64,000 bases of DNA, taken from positions 1 through 64,000 of the forward strand of contig NZ_JAHXYW010000011.1 in the NCBI RefSeq assembly GCF_019969725.1. Direction: 5' to 3'. This stretch comes from Neobacillus bataviensis. Lineage in GTDB: Bacteria > Bacillota > Bacilli > Bacillales_B > DSM-18226. The notes under the pieces were generated by a model. It worked only from the letters and a program-made list of their open reading frames with translations, made no database searches and was not told the origin of the DNA. The first letter of the stretch is position 1. Every line of letters starts with the position of its first letter. This document shows, piece after piece, positions 36,333 through 44,613 of the stretch. The position numbers were made by a program, and so were the translations under genes.

Positions 36333-37721
36333 CTATTTCGTTAAAATCTCTTGAATGGATTGAACGAGATGGTCGATATCCTCTTTTGTGTGAACCTCTG
36401 TTACACAAAACAATGCCGACTGGCCAAACTCAGGAAACTCTTGTGAAAGATCTTTGCCGCCAAAAACCTTCTTTTCTAGCAGCCTTTGATTAATTTGTTC
36501 TACTGTGCAGCCCGTTTGATTGAAATCAACAATAAATTCTTTAAAAAATGGTGAGTCTAAACGGGAGCCTTTTACACCTTCGATTTGGTTTAATTGCTGT
36601 ACCGCATATTGGCTATTTTGCATAATGGTTTGACCCACTTCCTGCATGCCATCTGGACCCAGCAGCGCTAAATAGACCCCGGCCGTAATTCCCCATAATG
36701 CTGTCTGGGTTCCCACCGATTCTTTGCCCTTCTCTCTTTGGGCGAATGAGGTCCGCTCATAGGCGACATCGCCAAAGCCATATTCTCCTTCCTTCACAGT
36801 AGGGACGATCCCAAACAATCTGGATGGATATTCATGAACAAACTTCTCCTCATTACGGGATGCGATGAAGCCTGCCTGACCGCCGCTGTAATTCATGTGC
36901 ATGCCAAGCGGCTGCAAGTCGCCGCAGACAATATCTGCTCCATAATGACTTGGCGGTGCAAGAACACCAAGTGAAATTGGGTCAACCCCAACCACCATTA
37001 AACTCCCATTTGCCTTAAGCAGTTTAGAAATTTCCAAGCCCTGCGCCTCAATAAAACCAAGATAGGATGGATTTTCAAAATAAACGGCGGCCACATCTTC
37101 GGTTAATTTTGACTGTAGGTCTCCTAAATCCATCGCACCGGATGTTGTATCAAATTGTACAAATTCGAATTCTAATTGCGGTGTGCCGTAGTTAATGATA
37201 ATTTTACTCCGTTCTGGTGCAACCGTTCTCGCTAATAAAACCTTCTTCCTTCCCGTAATACGGGCAGCCATTCTAATAGCCGTCGCTGCTGCCTGACCCC
37301 AGTCAAAGGTTGGAACATTGACCACATCCATATCAACTAATTCGGCTACCAAGCTTTGATACTCAAAAAGTGCCTGAAATCTTCCATGATCCTCATAAGG
37401 CTCGCCTGCATAGGCGGTTAAAAATTCGGAGCGCTGATTAATTTCATCACAAACCGCCGGAATAAAATGCTGCCAGCAGCCGGCTCCGAGGAAGTTGATA
37501 TATTCCTTTGTACTGGTGTTTTTACCCAGAATTCCTTCAATATGCCGTCTGAGCTCGTATTCCGTTAAAGCCGGCGGAAGGACTAGCGCTTCCTTTAGCT
37601 GAAGCTCCTCAGGAATACAAGAATATAACTCCATAATCGATTCGGCTCCGATGACCTTTAGCATCTCGGCTTGTACTTCTGGTACCATATTCGGTATATA
37701 AGGGTGCACCTTTTGTGCCAT
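36333..37721 (-). CDS. gcvPA: GcvPA-like glycine decarboxylase subunit 1 homologue
   Basis: The protein has 462 residues, normal for GcvPA. It keeps 'FLGAGCWQHFIPAV' and 'RSEFLTAYAGEPYEDHGRFQ', but ordinary GcvPA reads 'YTPYQPEISQG' at the latter place, so the active-site face differs. The following helix is 'ALFEYQSLVAELVDMDV'. It is the partner of the next gene, 16 bases downstream. The second ATG (37721) is chosen because AGGAGG lies 8 bases upstream; the first ATG is too close. An unusual P-protein clade in a sugar locus. Confidence 0.75.
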   Translation of the reverse strand: MAQKVHPYIPNMVPEVQAEMLKVIGAESIMELYSCIPEELQLKEALVLPPALTEYELRRHIEGILGKNTSTKEYINFLGAGCWQHFIPAVCDEINQRSEFLTAYAGEPYEDHGRFQALFEYQSLVAELVDMDVVNVPTFDWGQAAATAIRMAARITGRKKVLLARTVAPERSKIIINYGTPQLEFEFVQFDTTSGAMDLGDLQSKLTEDVAAVYFENPSYLGFIEAQGLEISKLLKANGSLMVVGVDPISLGVLAPPSHYGADIVCGDLQPLGMHMNYSGGQAGFIASRNEEKFVHEYPSRLFGIVPTVKEGEYGFGDVAYERTSFAQREKGKESVGTQTALWGITAGVYLALLGPDGMQEVGQTIMQNSQYAVQQLNQIEGVKGSRLDSPFFKEFIVDFNQTGCTVEQINQRLLEKKVFGGKDLSQEFPEFGQSALFCVTEVHTKEDIDHLVQSIQEILTK

Positions 37722-37767
37722 GACCATTACCTCCTGTAGTGGATTTATTTTTGAATTTTTAGAAAAA

Positions 37768-38547
37768 TTAAGCTAGTCCGCCGCCGTCCACAATTAAATC
37801 TGTCCCAGTTACCCATGTTGATAGTTCACTCGCGAGGAATAAAACGCCTTTGGCAATATCCCTTGGGGTGCCTAGTCTTTCCAGTGGCCGGCCTTTTGCC
37901 GATGAAACTAGGAAAGCATCCTCTTTAAGGTTTAATTGCTTCGCTTCATCCCTTAATAACGGGGTATCAGTATCCCCTGGACAAATACAATTCACGCGGA
38001 TATTTTGAGGGCCATGGTCGATCGCCATTGCTTTTGTTAAATTGACAACCCCTGCTTTGGCCGCACAGTAGGCTGCTGCTTGATCGCCGCCCTTGATTCC
38101 CCAGCCAGAGCCTGTATTGATAATACTGCCGCCTCCGCTCTCTGCCATTAATGGAATGAGGTATTTGGATAGTAAATAGATTCCTTTTAAAGAAACGTCA
38201 ATCACTAAATCCCAGTCAGCCTCTTCCAAATCCACAACCGTTTTTCTTCTAATAACACCGGCATTGTTAAAAAGAACCTCAACCGAACCGTGTTCTTTTT
38301 CAAGATAGTCTTTTACGGCAATACAATCCGATGCCTTGGTTACATCACAGCGGAAAAACGCAGCCTTATAATCTTTTGATTGCAGGTCAGCCGCTGCCTT
38401 TTGGCCATTTTCTTCATTAATATCTAACATCACTACCTTTGCGCCGACTTCTGCTAACAGAGTAGCCGTTGCCAATCCAATCCCTGATGCTCCTCCTGTT
38501 ACGACACATACTTTATCCTTTAAGCCAAAATAATCATTCGTCACCAT
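37768..38547 (-). CDS. Short-chain dehydrogenase/reductase (SDR)
   Basis: The protein has 259 residues, classical SDR. The cofactor motif 'VTGGASGIG' (residues 15-23), 'NNAGV', catalytic Ser in 'INTGSGWG' and 'YCAAKAG' (Tyr and Lys) are present, as is the C-terminal 'TGTDLIVDGG'. Asp in 'VVMLDIN' after the second strand suggests NAD preference. Within the operon it probably oxidises a sugar or its aglycone before the GcvP-like step (inference). AGGAGGT precedes the ATG. Confidence 0.88.
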   Translation of the reverse strand: MVTNDYFGLKDKVCVVTGGASGIGLATATLLAEVGAKVVMLDINEENGQKAAADLQSKDYKAAFFRCDVTKASDCIAVKDYLEKEHGSVEVLFNNAGVIRRKTVVDLEEADWDLVIDVSLKGIYLLSKYLIPLMAESGGGSIINTGSGWGIKGGDQAAAYCAAKAGVVNLTKAMAIDHGPQNIRVNCICPGDTDTPLLRDEAKQLNLKEDAFLVSSAKGRPLERLGTPRDIAKGVLFLASELSTWVTGTDLIVDGGGLA

Positions 38548-38562
38548 CGTAATACCTCCTGT

Positions 38563-40245
38563 TTAATCCATTAGTGAATGAGCCAAAAGCAGAAAGACAC
38601 TGGATGTCCACGTGAAAGCCGGGTCCCGTAAGCCTTCACCCGTAATGGCATGGAAATTTTCAGCCATTCCTGACTTATTAGCCATAGTGCAAAACTTTTC
38701 AGCAATTTCTCGGGCCAATTCCGTTTCACCTGAATCTATTAAACCTTTGTAAATCAGCAAAGTAGTCGGAGCCCAAATCGGTCCTCTCCAGTAGCCATCC
38801 TCCCGAAAAAATGGGCTGCTAGGCTTTTCGGTAGCCAGACCAAAATCGGTTAAAAAGCCATTTGAAACCAATTCTTCAACTAAACTTTTTCTAAACGATT
38901 CTGGTAATCTTTTACCTAGAATTATAGGAACATAGAGAACTAGGCTGTCGGATTGAATTTCAGCGTGATTTCCAGACCTAACGGCGATAAACCGATCATC
39001 CTGCCAAAACATCCCTATCATTCGTCCTAGCAAGTGCATAGATTCACTTGTCCATTTTTCTGCTTCCTCTTTTTTTCCTAATTCTTCGGCAATCTCTGCC
39101 AGCACTTCCATTTGTATAAGTAAGAATGCTGATAAATCCGGGCTTTTCACCGGTGTTCCTTTATGAAAAATCGTGCTGTTATCCCAGCCGCTGTCATTGC
39201 CATGATTATAGTGCGGGAGCCCTTCCCCATCATCATCCCTATACTTGAACCACCATTCCGTCCACTTAACTAGTGGTTCATATACCTCTTGAAGTTTTTC
39301 CTTTGTTACGAAAGCACGATTTTTCATTAGCTGCTTTAATGTCCAGCCATGGATCGGCGGTTTCGTAAAATTCCATAAGGCAAAGCGGTTATTCAGAAAA
39401 TCAGGCAGCATTCCCGATTCATCCTGATGGTCGAAAAATATCATGAATTGGTCCCATGCTAATTCCGGTGAATTCTCAGCAAGTGCCAGCGCGTTAAAGC
39501 AATGGTCCCAGCTCCAAATGTTCGTCATCCAATTTTTTGACATATACATAGCAGGCCTGTTTAGCAGTCCCTCAGGCTGCACCACACAGGACCAAGTAAT
39601 ATAGGAAGCTAGCTCTCTCCCATTTCTCCACCTAGAATCACATTCAAGAACGTGTTCAATCCAGGTCTGATATTCCTTCTGGACCAATTTTTGTCCCTCT
39701 GAAAAAGACAGGTAGGAACGTTCGGTGTTTACCGTAAAGAACTCCTCTATCGCTCCCTCCATTTCCTGCGTTTCGGGATCTGGTAAAAAGTCAGCGGTAA
39801 TTTCTAAACAGCGTTGTTCTTGAAAGGGAGCATCCACCAGGAGAGGACCTTTAATCGGCGTTAACAAATAGCGGATTTCCTGACTGGAATGGTTAACCTC
39901 CCATCGACCGCTCCGGGCTGGAACTGCATAATCGTAGGCTCCAGTCATTCCGGTTAGGCGGAGTCCTGCCCCTAGACCTCTAACCTGTAACACCCTTGCT
40001 TCAGAGATAATGATTTCTACAAAGCCCCCATCAGCCTCCAGCCTTAAAGCATCAGGGGACATTTGGGATTGATAAGGTAAAACCTGACCTTCCAATAGAA
40101 GCTCGAGGCGAAAAACTTCCCCTAAACCGTTATCTCCATTTCGGATATTACGCAAATAAAGATGGTTTTCATCCTTTCCATGCAGCGGGGAAATCACGAT
40201 ATACGAACCGTAACGGCTGAACGGAACCTTTGAAATATCAAACAT
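38563..40245 (-). CDS. GH63/MGH1-like (alpha/alpha)6-barrel glycoside hydrolase
   Basis: The protein has 560 residues. An N-terminal beta-sandwich (1-about 180) precedes a helical barrel with 'NIWSWDHCFNALALAE', 'PHYNHGNDSGWDNST', 'YWRGPIWAPTTLLIYKGL' and 'HAITGEGLRDPAFTWTSS'. These patterns are shared by GH63-type trehalase-like enzymes, including mannosylglycerate and glucosylglycerate hydrolases. A cytoplasmic enzyme acting on an imported alpha-glycoside is expected, since no signal peptide is present. Exact substrate unknown. AAGGAG precedes the ATG. Confidence 0.8.
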   Translation of the reverse strand: MFDISKVPFSRYGSYIVISPLHGKDENHLYLRNIRNGDNGLGEVFRLELLLEGQVLPYQSQMSPDALRLEADGGFVEIIISEARVLQVRGLGAGLRLTGMTGAYDYAVPARSGRWEVNHSSQEIRYLLTPIKGPLLVDAPFQEQRCLEITADFLPDPETQEMEGAIEEFFTVNTERSYLSFSEGQKLVQKEYQTWIEHVLECDSRWRNGRELASYITWSCVVQPEGLLNRPAMYMSKNWMTNIWSWDHCFNALALAENSPELAWDQFMIFFDHQDESGMLPDFLNNRFALWNFTKPPIHGWTLKQLMKNRAFVTKEKLQEVYEPLVKWTEWWFKYRDDDGEGLPHYNHGNDSGWDNSTIFHKGTPVKSPDLSAFLLIQMEVLAEIAEELGKKEEAEKWTSESMHLLGRMIGMFWQDDRFIAVRSGNHAEIQSDSLVLYVPIILGKRLPESFRKSLVEELVSNGFLTDFGLATEKPSSPFFREDGYWRGPIWAPTTLLIYKGLIDSGETELAREIAEKFCTMANKSGMAENFHAITGEGLRDPAFTWTSSVFLLLAHSLMD

Positions 40246-40260
40246 GTTCTTTCTCCTTTC

Positions 40261-41091
40261 TTATCCCTTCACACCAGATCTTGAGGTATCTTCGACAATA
40301 TAGCGCTGGGCAAAGAAGAATAAGATCAGCGGCGGAATGCTGATTAAGAATGTGACCGCCATGATGCCCTCCATATCGACGCCAAACATTCCCTTAAATT
40401 GTGCCAAACCAAGCGTCAGCGTATATTTACTTTGATCATTTAAGAAAACCAGCGGACCGAGATAATCATTCCAGCAGGTTAAAATATTAAAGACCGCCAC
40501 CAGTATCAAAGAAGGCTTCATTAATGGCAGATAGATTTTATAGTAGATCTGAAACGGATTCGCTCCGTCCATTCTCGCTGCCTCATCCAGTTCCTTTGGA
40601 ATTGACATGATGAATTGGCGCATTAAGAAAATATAGAACGGGGCCCCGAACCAGGATGGAACAAACAACGGCTTCAAGGTATTGATCCAGCCAAGATAAT
40701 TAAATTCCATATACTGCGGAATCATCGTTACCTCCCATGGAATCATCATCGATGAAAGGAGGACGATAAATAAAAAATCCCTTCCCTTGAACTTGAATCT
40801 AGCAAAGCCATAGGCTACTAATGAAGATGAAAGAAGCTGTCCAATCGTCGACATTCCTGTCACGATCACGGTATTCATAAAAAATTGATTAAACGGCTGC
40901 GACATCCAAGCCTCTTTAAAATTGCTCCATTCAAACGTGGACGGAATCCATTTTGGCGGGAACAGGTAAAGTTCCTCCGGCGATTTCACTGAAGTGCTCA
41001 GCATCCAGAAAAACGGTGCTAAAAACAAGAGTGAAAAAAAGATTAATAGGATATAAATGGTTGTTTTTTCAATTCTTCTTTTAGTTTTCAT
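40261..41091 (-). CDS. Carbohydrate ABC transporter permease (MalG type)
   Basis: The protein has 276 residues, with six membrane segments and an EAA loop 'EAARMDGANPFQIYYKIYLP' near 190. It belongs to the first importer of the operon, together with the next two genes upstream. AGGAG precedes the ATG. Confidence 0.9.
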   Translation of the reverse strand: MKTKRRIEKTTIYILLIFFSLLFLAPFFWMLSTSVKSPEELYLFPPKWIPSTFEWSNFKEAWMSQPFNQFFMNTVIVTGMSTIGQLLSSSLVAYGFARFKFKGRDFLFIVLLSSMMIPWEVTMIPQYMEFNYLGWINTLKPLFVPSWFGAPFYIFLMRQFIMSIPKELDEAARMDGANPFQIYYKIYLPLMKPSLILVAVFNILTCWNDYLGPLVFLNDQSKYTLTLGLAQFKGMFGVDMEGIMAVTFLISIPPLILFFFAQRYIVEDTSRSGVKG

Positions 41092-41124
41092 GAGACGCTC
41101 CTGCCTAGTCTTGGGTCATGCCGA

Positions 41125-42063
41125 CTATTTATTTTTGACTTCTCCTTCGTAATACACCCAAGCAGATGATGACTTAAATACAATAAGCGTTAACACTAAG
41201 ACAATGACAAACATAAACCAAGCATTAGCAGAGGAATAGCCCATTTTAAAATACTTAAACGCATTCTCATATACATACATCGCATAGAAGTAGGTGGATT
41301 TGAGCGGGCCTCCTCCCGTTAATACAAGAGCCAGCGTTAATTGCTGAAAGGCGCTGATGATCGTTGTTATTAAATTGAACAAAATCGTCGGCGTAAGCAT
41401 CGGAATCGTAATTTTGAAAAATTGCTGAATTTTATTTGCTCCATCAATCGAAGCCGCTTCGTATAACTCGCCGGGAATCGCCTTTAGTCCTGCTAAAAAG
41501 ATGAGCATCATCGTGCCCTGTCCCCACAGGCTGGCAATAACCATTGCGATTAAAGCCCAGTTCGGGTCATTGAGCCAATCGGGACCCTTTACCCCGATAA
41601 GGGACAAAAAGTAATTGAGAATCCCATATTCTCCGTTATAGACCCATGCCCAGATCATCGCGAGAGCGACACCTGAGATAACTGACGGCAAATAGAAGAA
41701 AGTACGGAAGAACGAATATCCTTTTACCTTTTGGTTTAATAAAATGGCCAAGAAAAGAGCGGTAATGATATTAAGCGGGACAAAAAGGGCAGCAAACTTT
41801 ATTGTTACCCCTAGTGACTCCCAAAATAACGGGTCTTCGGTAAACATAGTCTTATAGTTATCTAGACCAATAAACTTTGCCTCGCCAACGATCGGCCAAT
41901 CAAAGAAACTAATAAATAGGGAGTAAAGCAATGGTCCGAGCGTGAAAGCTAAAAATCCGATGATCCATGGTGCGATAAAAAGGAGGGGGACAATGATGTC
42001 CCACCGTTTTTTTGTTTTTTTGATGGTTTCGACAGGTGCAGCTGCGGCATAAACGGGTTTCAA
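41125..42063 (-). CDS. Carbohydrate ABC transporter permease (MalF type)
   Basis: The protein has 312 residues, with six membrane segments after a short basic N-terminus and EAA loop 'EAASIDGANKIQQFFKITIP'. The TTG at 42063 is chosen because GAGGTG lies 6 bases upstream; the in-frame GTG at 42072 is part of that site. It pairs with the MalG-type permease 33 bases downstream. Confidence 0.88.
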   Translation of the reverse strand: MKPVYAAAAPVETIKKTKKRWDIIVPLLFIAPWIIGFLAFTLGPLLYSLFISFFDWPIVGEAKFIGLDNYKTMFTEDPLFWESLGVTIKFAALFVPLNIITALFLAILLNQKVKGYSFFRTFFYLPSVISGVALAMIWAWVYNGEYGILNYFLSLIGVKGPDWLNDPNWALIAMVIASLWGQGTMMLIFLAGLKAIPGELYEAASIDGANKIQQFFKITIPMLTPTILFNLITTIISAFQQLTLALVLTGGGPLKSTYFYAMYVYENAFKYFKMGYSSANAWFMFVIVLVLTLIVFKSSSAWVYYEGEVKNK

Positions 42064-42085
42064 AAAAAACACCTCTTTTTAATTT

Positions 42086-43351
42086 TTACTGCCCAACGTA
42101 TTTCTCTGAGTCCTTCACTGCTTTGTTCATTAATTTATCGGCGTCCTGGCCAAGCATGACGGCATTTATGGCAGCTGATAGATTTCGGTTGATTTCATCC
42201 CAGTTTTTGTTTAACAGGAATGCGGGTGTATCATTGGATCTCTCTAGCATTTTGTAGAAAGGACTGATTAATGGGTCTTGTTCCGTTTTCATTTCTTTTA
42301 CGACACTGATGCGAACTGGTAAGTCTGCTGTTCTCATTTTGATCGCTTCAGCGGAGGAATAGAATTTGACAAATTCCCATGCTAACTTTTTGTTTTTAGA
42401 ATCCTTTGCAACGGAAACTGCTGAAGAAGCAATGACCCCTTTGACTGGTTTCCCTTTAAAGGCTGGCATTTCCACTGTTCCAAAATTTACCTTTGCTTCT
42501 TTAAAGCCCTCTAATGGCCAAATTCCGCTTTCCCACATTGCAAGCTTCCCTGCTTTAAAAATATCGTCGCCGCTTTGTTGGTTTTTGCCGCCAACAAGTA
42601 CAGCACTTTTATCCTTCACCATATCTCCGAACATTTTGATGGATTCAATCGTTTCCGGGCTATTCATGTAGCCATTGATTTTCTTTCCATCTTCACTGAT
42701 AAAGCTTGAGCCATTGCTCCATACAAATCCTTGAAGATCATAGGTATCCGGCTCTGGTCTTACCCCAAATCCATATTGCTTCTTCGCTGGATCGGATAAT
42801 TTCTTAGCTGCTGCTTTAAAGTCATCCCAGGTCCAGCCATCCTTAGGGTAAGGAACACCCGCTGCATCAAATAAATCCTTGTTGTAGTAAACTACCCTTG
42901 TCGTAAATCCAGCCGGCATGCCGTATACTTTTCCATACATGCTTGAATAGTTGAAAAGGCCTTGGTAAAAGTCGTCCATGTCCATTTCTGCATCGCTTTT
43001 GATAAAGTTATCGAGTGGCTCAAGCGATTGAAAATAGGCCGGAAAATTCCACATATACATAACATCAGGAGGATTTTTCGCTCCAAAGGATGCGGCCAGC
43101 TTTTGATCAAATCCATCGCCGTACGCTTCAACCTGCACTTTTACATTCGGATTTTTTTCTTCAAATTTCTTTGCAATTTCTTCTTGAATTTTCAAGGCTT
43201 CACCTGAATCCCAGGTTGCAAAACGAAGGGTGGTTTTTCCTTTGCTATCCTTTGCTGTTTGGTCAGATCCGCTGCTTGATTTATTGTCTGAACAAGCGGC
43301 TAGAGCAAAGACCAAAATTAATACCAGTAATGTCGTGAGCCATTTTCTCAT
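42086..43351 (-). CDS. Sugar ABC transporter substrate-binding lipoprotein
   Basis: The protein has 421 residues. The lipobox 'LAACS' (Cys20) is followed by a family-1 solute-binding fold ('TTLRFATWDSGEALKIQEEIA', 'GMPAGFTTRVVYYNKDLF', 'KLAMWESGIWPLEGF'). It is the first gene of the 11-gene sugar operon. AAGGGGGAT precedes the ATG. The YesMN-type system just upstream probably controls its promoter, as these systems usually regulate an adjacent sugar importer. Confidence 0.9.
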   Translation of the reverse strand: MRKWLTTLLVLILVFALAACSDNKSSSGSDQTAKDSKGKTTLRFATWDSGEALKIQEEIAKKFEEKNPNVKVQVEAYGDGFDQKLAASFGAKNPPDVMYMWNFPAYFQSLEPLDNFIKSDAEMDMDDFYQGLFNYSSMYGKVYGMPAGFTTRVVYYNKDLFDAAGVPYPKDGWTWDDFKAAAKKLSDPAKKQYGFGVRPEPDTYDLQGFVWSNGSSFISEDGKKINGYMNSPETIESIKMFGDMVKDKSAVLVGGKNQQSGDDIFKAGKLAMWESGIWPLEGFKEAKVNFGTVEMPAFKGKPVKGVIASSAVSVAKDSKNKKLAWEFVKFYSSAEAIKMRTADLPVRISVVKEMKTEQDPLISPFYKMLERSNDTPAFLLNKNWDEINRNLSAAINAVMLGQDADKLMNKAVKDSEKYVGQ

Positions 43352-43387
43352 CTAAAATCCCCCTTTTTTTCTGTAAACATAATAGAA

Positions 43388-43419
43388 ACCGCTTTCATTG
43401 TAACGTGAATGAAAGCGGT
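43388..43419 (-). promoter_or_regulatory. 12-bp inverted repeat between regulator and sugar operon
   Basis: ACCGCTTTCATT (43388-43399) and AATGAAAGCGGT (43408-43419) form a perfect 12-bp inverted repeat with an 8-base centre. On the minus strand TTTCTATTATG follows, so termination of the regulator gene would be weak. It may end that transcript, or be a binding site in the promoter of the sugar operon. Confidence 0.55.
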
Positions 43420-43488
43420 CTTGAACTTAATTTCATCTTATTCTTTTGGTAATATTGTTTGAATTTTCCCAAAATCGAGGGAAATTTG

Positions 43489-44613
43489 TTAGCTTCTATT
43501 CGTCTTTTTGTTTTGCCGGTAATCCGATGGGGTAACACCGATACATTTTTTAAACCATTTGCTTAAATATTTTCCGTCCTGAATGCCTATTTTCTCCCCG
43601 ATTTCCTGAAGGGTCAATGACGTATTTTCAAGCAGGTCGCAAGCTGCCTGTATTTTTAGTTTTTCAGTAAAGGAAATAAAGCTTTCCCCAACCGTTTTTT
43701 TAAACATCGTACTAAAGTGACTCCGGCTTAATCCAACTTCATTTGCGATAAAAGTAGAGGAAAGGGATTCATGCAAATGCTCCATGATGATTTGCACAGC
43801 TTTTTGGATTGGCTGCGGCCAGTCCTTCATCGAAATCTTAAATTGTTTTTCAAACTTTAACTGCCGGTATAGGGCTGATACTCCGTTCATCCATTCCGTT
43901 ATCCCTTGATTAGGGCCATTTACGTTCCAGCGGATGGAGGCATCTTTACTTCTGGCTTCAACCAGTTGATGTTCAAACACCTCTTTGGCTGTTTCCGGGA
44001 TAAAGATAAAGGCTTGGTCTTGCCCGCAATGAATCTTTGCCAATTGTTTTTCCCCAACAGGCCACTTTTTATGAAAATTTAGTCCATTTACGAGAAAAAT
44101 GGAAAAGGGTTCCTTCATCCATTTCCAATCCTCATGAAATTTCTCGTCTAATTGTTCGAGAAAGGAGTTTTCAAAACCACATAGCCATTCATAAAAATCC
44201 TTTTCTAATGATGTGGAAGATTGAGTTTTCCCGGAACCTGTTAATTCATTTTCAAAACGTTCGAGATATTCCTCAAACTGCTGGTCTTGGAAGGCTGTTT
44301 TCAAAATATACCCGGAAGCACCAATATTCATCCCTTCTTGTGCATAAGTAAAATCCCGGTGACAGCTTAACAATAATATTTTTACAGCAGGGGAAGTCTG
44401 TTTTATTTTTCTCGCGAGTTCAATTCCAGTCATTTCAGGCATGACAATATCTGTTATGACTACTTCAGGGGAATGCTCCTGAAAAAGCTCCCATGCCTTT
44501 TGCCCATTTGGGGCATCGGCAATAACCTCCATATTAAATTTTGCCCAATCCACTGTGGCGATTAATCCCTTTCTTACAATCAACTCATCATCTGCAAGTA
44601 ATACTTTGATCAT
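43489..44613 (-). CDS. YesN-type response regulator with AraC HTH
   Basis: The protein has 374 residues. The receiver domain (1-120) has 'LLADDE', phospho-acceptor Asp in 'VVITDIVMPEMTG' and 'LLSCHRDFTYAQ'. A divergent middle region (about 125-265) links to a C-terminal AraC-type double HTH ('FIANEVGLSRSHFSTMFKK', 'LQEIGEKIGIQDGKYLSKWFKK'). ATG 44613 shares its A with the kinase TGA stop (TGATG), so the two are translationally coupled. Likely target: the downstream sugar operon. Confidence 0.92.
   Translation of the reverse strand: MIKVLLADDELIVRKGLIATVDWAKFNMEVIADAPNGQKAWELFQEHSPEVVITDIVMPEMTGIELARKIKQTSPAVKILLLSCHRDFTYAQEGMNIGASGYILKTAFQDQQFEEYLERFENELTGSGKTQSSTSLEKDFYEWLCGFENSFLEQLDEKFHEDWKWMKEPFSIFLVNGLNFHKKWPVGEKQLAKIHCGQDQAFIFIPETAKEVFEHQLVEARSKDASIRWNVNGPNQGITEWMNGVSALYRQLKFEKQFKISMKDWPQPIQKAVQIIMEHLHESLSSTFIANEVGLSRSHFSTMFKKTVGESFISFTEKLKIQAACDLLENTSLTLQEIGEKIGIQDGKYLSKWFKKCIGVTPSDYRQNKKTNRS

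Noticed and set aside
36191..36493. Plus-strand frame spanning the gcvPA/gcvPB junction
   Set aside because: No ribosome site; antisense to two well-supported genes.
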